A stretch of DNA of 64,000 nucleotides from DASSUW01 sp963835525 (GTDB taxonomy: Bacteria > Actinomycetota > Thermoleophilia > Solirubrobacterales > Solirubrobacteraceae), in contig CAWIFM010000009.1 in NCBI GenBank assembly GCA_963835525.1, positions 186,001-250,000 on the forward strand. The letters run 5' to 3'. The notes beneath the pieces are model-generated. The model was not told the origin of the DNA, ran no database searches, and worked only from the letters and a program-made list of their open reading frames with translations. How positions within the stretch are numbered: position 1 is the first letter of the stretch; the number at the start of each line of letters is the position of its first letter. Made by a program: the position numbers and the translations under genes. This document shows, piece after piece, positions 16,316 to 24,406 of this stretch.

Positions 16316-17253
16316 TCGAGCTCCGTGAGGAGGTGCGGCCGCCGTGGCCGTTCCGCCTCGGAGGCGCCTCGATGGACGGCCTGCAGCGCCGCCGCGGCGC
16401 CGCGCTGCAGCGGTTGATGCGGATCGACGGCGAGCCGGTCCTGGTCGGCATCGTCCAGCCGGCCGCCGACCGCGTGCTGTTCGCCGCCCGCGCGCCGGCA
16501 AGCGAAGCTGCCGCGCGCGCCGGCATAGCTCGGATGCGCTTCGCCACCACCGTCGACGACGACCTGCGGCCGTTCTACGACCGCTTCTCGGGCGACCCGG
16601 TGATCGGCCAGGCGGTGCGCTCGAAACCCGGCCTGCGCGTGCGCCGGCAGCCCGACCCGTGGCAGACGCTGCTGGGGGCGATCACGGAGCAGCTGATCGA
16701 GCTACAGCGGGCGATGGTCATCCAGCGCCGCCTGATCGCCGCCTTCGGCTACCGCTGCCCGGAGACCGGGATGCGCGACGGTCCGGCGCCGGCGGTCATC
16801 GCCGCGCAGGCGCCGGCCCGCCTCGTCTCCTTCGACCTCGCCCCCAGGCGCGCCCTGGCCCTGCGCCGCTGCGCCGAGGCGGTGGCGGCCGGGCGGCTCG
16901 ACCTGCGCGACCACGACCTGCGGCGGCTGCGCTCGATGCGCGAGATCGGCCCGTGGACGTGCGAGATGGTCGCCCTCCACGGCCAGGGCCGCTACGACCA
17001 CGTCCCGGCCGGCGACCTCGGCTTCCTCAAGATCGTCGGCCGCCTGGTCACGGGCAATCCGAAGGCGCGCGCGGACGAGGCCGAGGTGCGCGGGTTCTTC
17101 GAGCCCTACGGCGAGTGGAAGGGGCTCGCCGGCGTGCACCTGATGCACGCCGCCGCGCGCGGGCTCATTCGAGCCCCGATGTCCCGGGGTCCAGCCCCTC
17201 GCCGGGCAGGAACTCGTTGGTCAACGGCGCCCGCTCGCCGACTGGCTGCTTGA
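16312..17253 (+). CDS. DNA-3-methyladenine glycosylase II-like (AlkA, HhH-GPD)
   Basis: 313 residues. The HhH-GPD region is clear: DPWQTLLGAITEQLIELQRA, the hairpin LRSMREIGPWTCEMVALHG and the catalytic Asp in HVPAGDLGFLKIVGRLV. The enzyme would cut alkylated bases from DNA in base-excision repair. The N-terminal part (FRLGGASMDGLQRR) fits the AlkA-type beta domain. The last 89 bases overlap the convergent thiamine-precursor binding protein gene; the tail after GVHLMHAAARGL is arginine-rich and probably unstructured. Confidence 0.85.
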   Translation: MIELREEVRPPWPFRLGGASMDGLQRRRGAALQRLMRIDGEPVLVGIVQPAADRVLFAARAPASEAAARAGIARMRFATTVDDDLRPFYDRFSGDPVIGQAVRSKPGLRVRRQPDPWQTLLGAITEQLIELQRAMVIQRRLIAAFGYRCPETGMRDGPAPAVIAAQAPARLVSFDLAPRRALALRRCAEAVAAGRLDLRDHDLRRLRSMREIGPWTCEMVALHGQGRYDHVPAGDLGFLKIVGRLVTGNPKARADEAEVRGFFEPYGEWKGLAGVHLMHAAARGLIRAPMSRGPAPRRAGTRWSTAPARRLAA

Positions 17254-18199
17254 GCAGGCCGCTGTCGCGCATCCAGCGCTCGTAGGCCACCCACTCCTCG
17301 GGGTCCTGGAAGCCGAACGGCCGGTCCTCGTCCTCGGGGAAGAAGACCGGCAGCGTCGCCTTGACGGCGGCGTCCTGGAGCCCGCGGTCGAGCCCCGGGT
17401 CGGCCTCCAGCAGCGCGTCCACGCCCTTGCCCGGATCGTCCTCGAGGACCTCGTGGCCGCGTGCGGTGGCCTGGAGGAAGCGGCGCAGCTTCGAGGCGCC
17501 CTCCTTGCCGAGGTCCGAGCGGCGGACGACGAAGATCAGCTCGTTGTACGTCGGCACGCCGAGGTCCTCCATCCGCCGGATCTCGGGGTTCTTGTCGCGC
17601 CGCTCGAGGTCGACGCCCTCGTAGTTCCAGAACGCGCCCAGCGTCGCGTCGACCTGCTTGGACAGCATCGCCTGGGTGAGCTTGAAGCCGACGTTGGTCT
17701 CCTTGACCGACGCCGGGTCGACGCCCGCCTCCTCGAGGATCGTGCGCAGGTAGGCGGACTGGTAGGCGAGGCCCGAGGTGCCGACGCGCTTGTCCTCGAG
17801 CTGCTTGGGGTCGGTGATCGCGCGGTCGCCGAGCGACATCAGTGAGGTCAGCGGCTTCTGCACCAGCGCCCCGACGGCGACGAGGTCGGCGCCCTGGTCG
17901 CGTGCCAGCAGCAGCTCCGGCTCGTAGGAGATCGCGAGGTCGACGCGGCCCGCCTGCAGCAGCTTGAGCGGCGCCGCGGCGTCCGGCGGCGGCTGGATCT
18001 TCACGTCCAGCCCGGCGCGCTCGTACTCGCCGCTCGCCTGCGCCGCGTAGATGCCGGCGTGGTCGGCGTTGGGGAAGTAGTCGAGCATCACGGTGAACGG
18101 CTCGCTGCGGGTCGAGCCGGCGCCGGAGGGCTCCTCCTTCTCGCCGCAGCCGGCGAGCAGGACGAGCAGGAGCGCAAGGGGCAGCAACAGGCGGGTCAT
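17165..18199 (-). CDS. thiY: ABC transporter substrate-binding lipoprotein, NMT1/THI5-like (thiamine precursor)
   Basis: 344 residues. Lipoprotein signal with lipobox LLAGC at about residue 18. The NMT1/THI5-type fold is seen in TVMLDYFPNADHAGIYAAQASGEY, DLAISYEPELLLARDQG and KRVGTSGLAYQSAYLRTILEEAG. It is the third gene of an operon led by a TPP riboswitch, which makes uptake of a thiamine pyrimidine precursor (ThiXYZ-type) the best assignment. Its ATG overlaps the permease stop. The 3' end overlaps the AlkA-like gene tail on the other strand. Confidence 0.88.
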   Translation of the reverse strand: MTRLLLPLALLLVLLAGCGEKEEPSGAGSTRSEPFTVMLDYFPNADHAGIYAAQASGEYERAGLDVKIQPPPDAAAPLKLLQAGRVDLAISYEPELLLARDQGADLVAVGALVQKPLTSLMSLGDRAITDPKQLEDKRVGTSGLAYQSAYLRTILEEAGVDPASVKETNVGFKLTQAMLSKQVDATLGAFWNYEGVDLERRDKNPEIRRMEDLGVPTYNELIFVVRRSDLGKEGASKLRRFLQATARGHEVLEDDPGKGVDALLEADPGLDRGLQDAAVKATLPVFFPEDEDRPFGFQDPEEWVAYERWMRDSGLLKQPVGERAPLTNEFLPGEGLDPGTSGLE

Positions 18200-18942
18200 G
18201 GTCCTCCGGGTCGGGAGCGGGGCGTCCAGCCGGCGACGCGCCGCTCGAGCAGCGCGAAGGCCCCGTAGAGGCAGATGGCCAGCAGGAACAGCAAGAGCGT
18301 GGCGGCGAAGGCGCGCGCGGTGGCGAGCTGGCCGTTGGCGGTCAGCAGCGCGTGGCCGAGGCCCTCGCTGGACCCCGACCACTCGGCGAACACGGCGCCG
18401 ATGACGGCCACCGCGGCGGCGATCTTGATGCCGGTGAAGGTGGCGGGCAGCGCGCTCGGCAGCTCGAGCATGCGCAGCGTCTGCCAGCTCGTCGCGTCGA
18501 GCGAGCGCAGCAGCTTGCGCGCGTCGGGATCGGTGTCGCGCAGGCCGTCGTAGAGGTTGATGGCGACCGGGAAGAAGCACACGAGCGCCACCAGCAGGAC
18601 CTTGGGGCCGAGGCCGAAGCCGAGCACGAGCACGACGAGCGGGGCGATCACCGGGACCGGCACGGCCTGCGAGCCGATCACCAGCGGCCGCAGCGCGCGC
18701 CGGGCGCCGGGGGAGACGTGCATGGCGATGCCGAGCGCGGCGCCGGCGGCGATCGCGGCGGCGAGGCCGAGCACGACCTCCCACGTCGTGACCACCAGGT
18801 CGGGCGCCAGCAGCGCGCGGTCGGTCCACAGCGCCTCGAGCACCTGGGTGGGAGCGGGCAGGATCAGCTCGTCGACGAGCCCGAGCCGCACGATCGCCTC
18901 CCAAGCGCCGAGGCCGACGAGCACGATCAGCGCGGCGGTCAC
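18196..18942 (-). CDS. thiX: ABC transporter permease (thiamine precursor, ThiX-type)
   Basis: 248 residues, GTG start overlapping the ATPase stop by four bases. Six membrane segments of the SsuC/TauC/ThiX class. The EAA loop contacting the ATPase is visible as LLRSLDATSWQTLRMLELPSALPATFTGIK. FGLGPKVLLVALVCFFPVAINLYDGL and the ending FALLERRVAGWTPR are typical of this permease type. The riboswitch and binding-protein partner set the substrate assignment; sequence alone would not separate it from alkanesulfonate permeases. Confidence 0.88.
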   Translation of the reverse strand: MTAALIVLVGLGAWEAIVRLGLVDELILPAPTQVLEALWTDRALLAPDLVVTTWEVVLGLAAAIAAGAALGIAMHVSPGARRALRPLVIGSQAVPVPVIAPLVVLVLGFGLGPKVLLVALVCFFPVAINLYDGLRDTDPDARKLLRSLDATSWQTLRMLELPSALPATFTGIKIAAAVAVIGAVFAEWSGSSEGLGHALLTANGQLATARAFAATLLLFLLAICLYGAFALLERRVAGWTPRSRPGGP

Positions 18943-19688
18943 GCTCCCAGCACCTCCATCGCCCGCTCGCGCAGCGCGACCACGCCGGCATCGGAGCGGT
19001 GCCGCGGCCGCGGCAGCGCCACCTCGATCGTCTCCACCACGCGTCCCGGGCGCGGCGACAGCAGCACGATCCGGTCGGCCAGCAGGACGGCCTCCTCGAC
19101 GTCGTGGGTCACCAGGAGCACGGTGCGCGGCTCGCGCTGGAGCGCCTCGGCCAGCCACTGCTGCATCTGCGTCCGCGTGAGGGCGTCGAGCGCCCCGAAC
19201 GGCTCGTCGAGGCACAGCAGCGGGCGTCCGGCCAGCAGCGTGCGCAGGAACGCCACGCGCTGGCGCATGCCGCCCGACAGCTCGCCCGGCCGCGCCCGCT
19301 CGAAGCCCTCCAGCCCGAAGGCGGCGAAGTGCGAGTGCGCGGCGGCCCGCGCGCCCGCCTTGCCCATGCCGGCCACGCGCAGCGCCAGCGCCGCGTTGTC
19401 GAGCGCGTTCAGCCACGGCAGCAGCCCGTCGCGCTGCGGCATCAGCGCGGCCGGCGGCGCCTCGATCGTCCCGGCGTCCGGCTCCGTCAACCCGCACACG
19501 AGCTCGAGCAGCGTCGACTTGCCGCAGCCGCTCGGGCCGGCCACGGCGACGACCTCGCGCGGGGCCGCGCGCAACGACACGCCGTCGAGGGCCTTGACGG
19601 CCCCGAAGGCCTTCTGAACTCCGGTGACGGTGACGCCTCCGGAAACGTCGCGAGGCTCCACACCGGGAGCCTCGACCTCGGTCTGCAT
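18939..19688 (-). CDS. thiZ: ABC transporter ATPase (thiamine precursor, ThiZ-type)
   Basis: 249 residues. Walker A GPSGCGKSTLLELV, signature LSGGMRQRVAFLRTLL, Walker B LLCLDEPFGALDALT and the switch His in LLVTHDVEEAVLLADRI are all present. ATG 19688 is chosen over the in-frame ATG at 19706 because that codon lies inside the conserved 3' part of the TPP riboswitch. The first gene of the operon thiZ-thiX-thiY. Start codon and ribosome-binding purines (AGGGAG) directly follow the riboswitch, so thiamine diphosphate probably controls initiation of translation. Confidence 0.9.
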   Translation of the reverse strand: MQTEVEAPGVEPRDVSGGVTVTGVQKAFGAVKALDGVSLRAAPREVVAVAGPSGCGKSTLLELVCGLTEPDAGTIEAPPAALMPQRDGLLPWLNALDNAALALRVAGMGKAGARAAAHSHFAAFGLEGFERARPGELSGGMRQRVAFLRTLLAGRPLLCLDEPFGALDALTRTQMQQWLAEALQREPRTVLLVTHDVEEAVLLADRIVLLSPRPGRVVETIEVALPRPRHRSDAGVVALRERAMEVLGA

Positions 19689-19691
19689 CGC

Positions 19692-19776
19692 TCCCTCCGC
19701 GGGCATTACCCCACAGGTTCGAAGGGTCAGGTCCAGCGAGGACCTATCTCAGCCGGGCGTTCTCCCCAGCCCCCCT
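19692..19776 (-). promoter_or_regulatory. TPP (THI-box) riboswitch upstream of the thiamine-precursor ABC operon
   Basis: Read on the minus strand, the interval has the core THI-box elements in order: GGGG near the 5' end, GGCTGAGAT, a variable P3 stem (GGTCCTCGCTGGACC), GACCCTTCGAACCTG, GGGGTAATGCCCGCGG and AGGGA. The closing AGGGAG doubles as the Shine-Dalgarno sequence of the ATPase gene, four bases before its start, so ligand binding should hide the ribosome site. No terminator U-run is visible, which also favours translational control. Spacing and conserved bases match the family well. Confidence 0.93.
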
Positions 19777-19806
19777 GATTTTCGATCGCGACTAGCTTAC
19801 TGGAGG

Positions 19807-21393
19807 GTGGACGCCGCCGATCACGTGCAGCGCGGCCGGGAGGCCTTCGCACGACGGGCGTGGAATGACGCCCACGCCGCGCTGTCGGTGCCGGGAGAGC
19901 TCGGCGGCGAGGACCTGGAGCGTCTGGCGACCGCCGCCTTCATGCTCGGCCAGGAGCTCGAGTACCTCGACGTGCTCGAGCGCGCGCATCACGCGCACTT
20001 CGCGGCCGGCGAGGTGGAGCGTGCCGTGCGGTGCGCGTTCTGGCTCGGGCTGATCCGGTCGTCGCGCGGCGAGGCGGGCCGGGCCGGCGGCTGGCTCGCC
20101 CGGGCGCAGCGGCTGCTCGAGGATCGCGACTGCGCGGAGCGCGGCTACCTCCGGCTGCTGGAGACCTTCGGCGCGCCGGACCCCGAGGTCGGTCGCGCCG
20201 GCGCCGCCGAGGGCGCCGAGATCGGGCGCCGCTTCGGCGACGGGGACCTGTTCTCGCTCGCCGTCCACGAGGAGGGCCTGTGCCTCGTGCGGCTGGGCCG
20301 GATCGACGAAGGGCTGGCGCTGCTCGACGAGGCCATGCTGACCGCGGTGGCCGGCGAGGTGTCGCCGATCGCCACAGGGCTCCTGTACTGCAGCGTGATC
20401 GACGGTTGCCAGCAGCTGCACGAGCTGCGCCGGGCCCAGGACTGGACCGCGGCGATGACCATCTGGTGCGAGCAGCAGCCGGACCTCGTGATGTTCACCG
20501 GCCGCTGCCTCGTCCACCGCGCCGAGATCATGCAGGTGCGCGGCGCCTGGGACGAGGCGCTCGCGGCGGCGCAGCACGCGATCGCGAGCCGCGCCGACGA
20601 GCGCGCGGCCGGCGGGGCCTTCTATCGCCAGGGCGAGCTGCACCGCCTCCAGGGCGACTTCGCCGCTGCCGAGCGGGCGTACCGCGAGTCGAGCCGCCAC
20701 GGACTCGAGCCGCAGCCGGGACTGGCGCTGCTGCGGCTGGCGCAGGGCCGCGGCGACGCGGCCGCCGCGGCGATCGACCGCGCCGTCGGCGAGACCGGCG
20801 ATCCGCTCCCGCGCGCCCGGCTGCTGCCCGCGCAGGTCGAGATCGCGCTCGCCACCGGCGACGGCGAGACGGCGCGCGCCGCCTGCCACGAGCTCGAGCG
20901 GCTCGCCGCCGCGCGCCCGTGCGCGCTGCTCGACGCGATCGTCGCCCACGCCCGCGGCGCGGTCACGCTCGACGCCGGCGACGCCAGCGGAGCGCTGACC
21001 GCCCTGCGCGAGGCGGAGGCGGCCTGGCACGACCTCGACGCCCCGTACGAGGCGGCACGCGTGCGCGTGCTCGTCGCGCGCGCCTGTGCGGCGCTCGGCG
21101 ACGAGGACTCGGCGGCGCTCGGCCTCGACGCGGCGCGCGCCGTGTTCGAACGGCTCGGCGCGGCGCCGGACGTGGCGGCGCTCGCCGCGCGCCACGAGGC
21201 GCACGGGCTCTCGCCGCGCGAGCTGCAGGTGCTGCGGCTCGTGGCCGGCGGCGCGACCAACAAGGCGATCGCGGCCGAGCTGGTGCTCAGCGAGCGCACC
21301 GTGGAGCGCCACGTGAGCAACATCTTCGCCAAGCTCGGCCTGTCGACGCGCGCGGCCGCCACCGCCTTCGCCTACGAGCACGGCCTGGTCTGA
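19807..21393 (+). CDS. LuxR-family regulator with a TPR-like sensor region
   Basis: 528 residues, GTG start. Most of the protein is a helical repeat region (residues about 1-455) with TPR-like pairs such as RQGELHRLQGDFAAAERAYRESS and RAEIMQVRGAWDEALAAAQHAI. The last 60 residues are a GerE/LuxR helix-turn-helix: GLSPRELQVLRLVAGGATNK, AAELVLSERTVERHVSNI, FAKLGLSTRAAATAFAYEHG. No ATPase P-loop is seen, so it is not a full LAL regulator. It diverges from the riboswitch operon with about 30 bases between the start and the riboswitch, and probably controls the FAD-oxidase fusion gene that follows. Confidence 0.85.
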   Translation: MDAADHVQRGREAFARRAWNDAHAALSVPGELGGEDLERLATAAFMLGQELEYLDVLERAHHAHFAAGEVERAVRCAFWLGLIRSSRGEAGRAGGWLARAQRLLEDRDCAERGYLRLLETFGAPDPEVGRAGAAEGAEIGRRFGDGDLFSLAVHEEGLCLVRLGRIDEGLALLDEAMLTAVAGEVSPIATGLLYCSVIDGCQQLHELRRAQDWTAAMTIWCEQQPDLVMFTGRCLVHRAEIMQVRGAWDEALAAAQHAIASRADERAAGGAFYRQGELHRLQGDFAAAERAYRESSRHGLEPQPGLALLRLAQGRGDAAAAAIDRAVGETGDPLPRARLLPAQVEIALATGDGETARAACHELERLAAARPCALLDAIVAHARGAVTLDAGDASGALTALREAEAAWHDLDAPYEAARVRVLVARACAALGDEDSAALGLDAARAVFERLGAAPDVAALAARHEAHGLSPRELQVLRLVAGGATNKAIAAELVLSERTVERHVSNIFAKLGLSTRAAATAFAYEHGLV

Positions 21394-21479
21394 CTACGTG
21401 GAATCACCCATCGCGGCGGCGCCGTGGATTGGGTGGTCGCCCCGAAGTCGCGCGCGCCGCCCGCTCGTAGCGTCGGCGC

Positions 21480-23645
21480 ATGACCACCACCACGCTTCGC
21501 GAGCAGCTTCTCGAGGACGTCCCCGTCGCCGAGCGGCGGCTCACGATCGCCGGCGCCGAGACCGTCGTGCTCGAGGGCGGCGACGGGCCGCCCGTCCTGC
21601 TCCTGCACGGCCCCGGCGGCAACAGCACCCATTGGGCCCGCGTGCTCGGCCCGCTCGCCGCCACCCACCGCGTCATCGCGCCCGACCTGCCGGGCCAGGG
21701 CGCCTCCGAGCCCGTCGAGCCCGACCGGGTCCTCGGCTGGCTCGGTGAGCTGATCGAGCGCACCTGCGCCGAGCCGCCGGTGCTCGTCGGCCACGCGGTC
21801 AGCGGCGCGATCGCCGCACGCTACGCCGCCGGGCACGAGCTCGCCCACCTCGTGCTGGTCGACGCGCTCGGCCTGCGGCCGTTCGAGCCGGCGCCGCGGT
21901 TCGGCGCAGCCCTGCACGCGTTCCTCGCCGAGCCGGACGAGCGCACCCACGACGAGCTGTGGCGCTACTGCGCCGTCGACCTCGACGGCCTGCGCGAGCG
22001 GACCGGCGACTGGTGGCGAGCCTTCGCGGCCTACAACCTCGACCGCCTGCAGACCCCCAGCGTGATGGCCGCGCTCGACGGCCTGATGGAGCGATTCGGC
22101 GTGCCCGCGATTCCCGACCGCGAGCTGGAGCGGATCGCGGTCCCGACCTCGCTCATCTGGGGCCGGCACGACCTGGCGACCCCGCTCGACGTCGCCGAGG
22201 CGGCGAGCGCCCGCCACGGCTGGCCGCTGCACGTGATCGAGGACTGCGCCGACGACCCGCCGGTCGAGCAGCCCGAGGCGCTCGTCCGCGCGCTGCGGCG
22301 GGCGCTCGCCGACCCGCCCGCGCGCTTCATGCGGCCCCACGACGCGGGCTTCGCCGAGGCGACCCTGCTCTGGAACGGCATGATCGCGACCAGGCCGGCC
22401 TACGCCTTCCGCCCGGCCGGCACGGACGACGTGGTGCGCGCTGTGAGCTTCGCCCGCGACCACGGGCTGCCGGTGGCCGCGCGCGGCGGCGGCCACAACA
22501 TCGCGGGCACCGCGCACGCGCCCGGCGGGGTGACCGTCGACATGTCGGCCCTGCGCGGGGTCGACGTGGACCCGGTCGCGCGCACCGCGACCGTGCAGGC
22601 GGGCTGCCTGCTCCAGGACGTCGACCGCGCGACCCAGTCGCACGGCCTGGCCGTGCCGCTCGGCTTCTACTCGGAGGTCGGGGTCGCCGGCCTGACGCTC
22701 GGCGGCGGCATCGGCTACCTCTCGCGCCGCTTCGGCTGGACCGTCGACAACCTGCTCGCGGCCGAGATCGTCACCGCGGACGGGCAGGTGCGGCGTGCGA
22801 GCCGCGACGAGCACGCCGACCTGTTCTGGGCGCTGCGCGGGGCCGGAGCGCGGCTCGGCGTGGTCACCGAGTTCACGTTCCGGCTGCACGAGGTCGGCCC
22901 GACCGTCGTCGGCGGCCTGATCGCGTGGCCTTTCGAGCGCGCGGCGGAGATCTTCGACGCGTACCGGACCTTCAGCGCCGAGGCGCCGCGCGAGCTGGCG
23001 GTGTGGCTGCTCGCCGTCCGCGCTCCCGCGGCGCCGTTCGTCCCGCCCGAGTGGCAGGGCGAGCGGGTCTGCGCCATGGCCGTCTGCTACAGCGGCGACC
23101 GCGCCGAGGAGGCGCTGGCGCCGATCCGCGCGCTCGGCGAGCCGGTGTTCGACGTGGTGGCCGAGCGGCCGTACACCGAGGTCCAGTCGCTGCTCGACGG
23201 CAGCGAGCCCAAGGGCGAGCACTACTACTGGAAGAGCGACTACCTCGCCGAGCTCAGCGACGGCTTCCTCGACACCTTCCGGGAGCTCGCCGGCGAGTGC
23301 CCGATCCCGCTCGCGCAGATGGGCATCCTGCATCCCGGCGGCGCCCTCAACGAGCACGAGGACGACGACGGCGCGGTCGGCAACCGCGATGCCCGCTACG
23401 TCTACGGCCTGATCGGCGCGTGGGCGCCGGACGAGCCGCAGGCCGGCGCGTTCCGCGACTGGATCCGGTCGGGCTACGAGCGCGTCCGGCCGTACGGCAC
23501 CGGCGGGAGCTACATCAACTTCCAGAGCGCCGACGAGGGCGAGGACCGCATCCGCAGCGCGTACGGCGCCAACTACGACCGCCTGATGGAGATCAAGCGG
23601 GCCTACGACCCCGACGACGTGTTCCGCTGGACGCGCGCCTCGTAG
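21480..23645 (+). CDS. Fusion: degenerate alpha/beta hydrolase + berberine-bridge-type FAD oxidase
   Basis: 721 residues, two domains. Residues about 35-280 have an alpha/beta hydrolase fold (VLLLHGPGGNSTHW, VIAPDLPGQGASEP, IWGRHDLATP), but the nucleophile elbow reads VGHAVSG, with Ala106 where Ser is expected, and the catalytic His position before VEQPE is Asp258; only Asp231 remains. Residues about 285-721 are an FAD-linked oxidase: RGGGHNIAGTA (His339, likely 8-alpha-histidyl FAD), VQAGCLLQDVDRATQ, GLTLGGGIGYLSRRFG and a BBE-like end (YDPDDVFRW). The second covalent-FAD Cys is absent. The hydrolase half may be a binding or structural module. The LuxR gene upstream may regulate it. Confidence 0.85.
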   Translation: MTTTTLREQLLEDVPVAERRLTIAGAETVVLEGGDGPPVLLLHGPGGNSTHWARVLGPLAATHRVIAPDLPGQGASEPVEPDRVLGWLGELIERTCAEPPVLVGHAVSGAIAARYAAGHELAHLVLVDALGLRPFEPAPRFGAALHAFLAEPDERTHDELWRYCAVDLDGLRERTGDWWRAFAAYNLDRLQTPSVMAALDGLMERFGVPAIPDRELERIAVPTSLIWGRHDLATPLDVAEAASARHGWPLHVIEDCADDPPVEQPEALVRALRRALADPPARFMRPHDAGFAEATLLWNGMIATRPAYAFRPAGTDDVVRAVSFARDHGLPVAARGGGHNIAGTAHAPGGVTVDMSALRGVDVDPVARTATVQAGCLLQDVDRATQSHGLAVPLGFYSEVGVAGLTLGGGIGYLSRRFGWTVDNLLAAEIVTADGQVRRASRDEHADLFWALRGAGARLGVVTEFTFRLHEVGPTVVGGLIAWPFERAAEIFDAYRTFSAEAPRELAVWLLAVRAPAAPFVPPEWQGERVCAMAVCYSGDRAEEALAPIRALGEPVFDVVAERPYTEVQSLLDGSEPKGEHYYWKSDYLAELSDGFLDTFRELAGECPIPLAQMGILHPGGALNEHEDDDGAVGNRDARYVYGLIGAWAPDEPQAGAFRDWIRSGYERVRPYGTGGSYINFQSADEGEDRIRSAYGANYDRLMEIKRAYDPDDVFRWTRAS

Positions 23646-24379
23646 GCCGCGCGCTGCTCGGGCGTGGTCCCGGCGGTCGCGCGCTCCGCGCCGGCGAGGC
23701 GCAGGACCGCCTCGCGGGCGCGGCGCGGCAGGAGCTGGCCGACGGTGGAGATCGCGGCGTAGGCGCGCGGCACGTAGACGTCGAAGCGCGGGCGCTCGAT
23801 CGTGGCGACGATCGCCTGCGCCACGTCTTCCGGGCCGAGGACCAGCCCACCCTTGAGCGTCCCGCTCGCCAGCTCGGTGCGCACCAACCCCGGCATGACC
23901 ACCGACAGGTCGACGCCCGAGCCGCGCAGCTCGAGCCGCACGGACTGCGAGACGCCGAGGACGGCGTGCTTGCTCGCCGCGTAGACCGCCTCGCGCGGCA
24001 CGCCGATCTTCGCCGCCGCCGAGGCGACGTTGATCACGTGGCCGCCGCCGCGCGCCACCATCGCCGGCAGCGCGAGCTTCATGCCGAGGATCACGCCGTG
24101 CAGGTTCACGTCCAGCTGCCGCCGCGTCCACTCGTCGCTCTCCTCCAGGAACGGGCCGACGTGCATGACGCCGGCGTTGTTGATCAGCACGTCGAGCGGG
24201 CCGGCGGCCTCGAGCCAGGCGGTGAACGACTCGCGCGAGGTGACGTCGAGCTCGGGCAGGTCGCCGGTGACCACGCGCGCGCCGCGCGCGGCCAGCGCCC
24301 GTGCGGTCGCCTCGCCGATCCCGCGAGCCGCTCCGGTCACGGCTACGACACGGCCCTCGATGGTGCGACGCTCGGCCAC
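23603..24379 (-). CDS. Short-chain dehydrogenase/reductase
   Basis: 258 residues, classical SDR. Cofactor motif TGAARGIG near the N-terminus, DVLINNAGVMHVGPF, catalytic Ser in INVASAAAKIG and the YAASKHAVLG motif with Tyr and Lys. An Asp in the GDLPELD segment after strand 2 suggests NAD(H) preference. The substrate is unknown; the bacterial ceramide pathway needs such a reductase, but this gene is 8 kb away and there is no direct link. GTG 24379 is preferred. The 3' end overlaps the convergent FAD-oxidase gene by 43 bases. Confidence 0.88.
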   Translation of the reverse strand: MAERRTIEGRVVAVTGAARGIGEATARALAARGARVVTGDLPELDVTSRESFTAWLEAAGPLDVLINNAGVMHVGPFLEESDEWTRRQLDVNLHGVILGMKLALPAMVARGGGHVINVASAAAKIGVPREAVYAASKHAVLGVSQSVRLELRGSGVDLSVVMPGLVRTELASGTLKGGLVLGPEDVAQAIVATIERPRFDVYVPRAYAAISTVGQLLPRRAREAVLRLAGAERATAGTTPEQRAAYEARVQRNTSSGS

Positions 24380-24406
24380 GGCGCGGAATGTACCTTCCGG
24401 ACCTTC

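Noticed and set aside
19689..19706. In-frame ATG 18 bases upstream of the chosen ThiZ start
   Set aside because: It lies within the conserved TAATGCC core of the TPP riboswitch; the later ATG has the ribosome site.
21372..24131. A 919-codon open frame on the minus strand opposite the FAD-oxidase fusion gene
   Set aside because: Antisense to clear protein-coding sequence; its translation is rich in Arg/Ala/Gly/Val without domains, as expected from high-GC third-position bias.
23603..24379. The SDR as the missing ketosphinganine reductase of the lipid cluster
   Set aside because: It is 8 kb away with no shared signal; SDRs are too common to assign on this basis.
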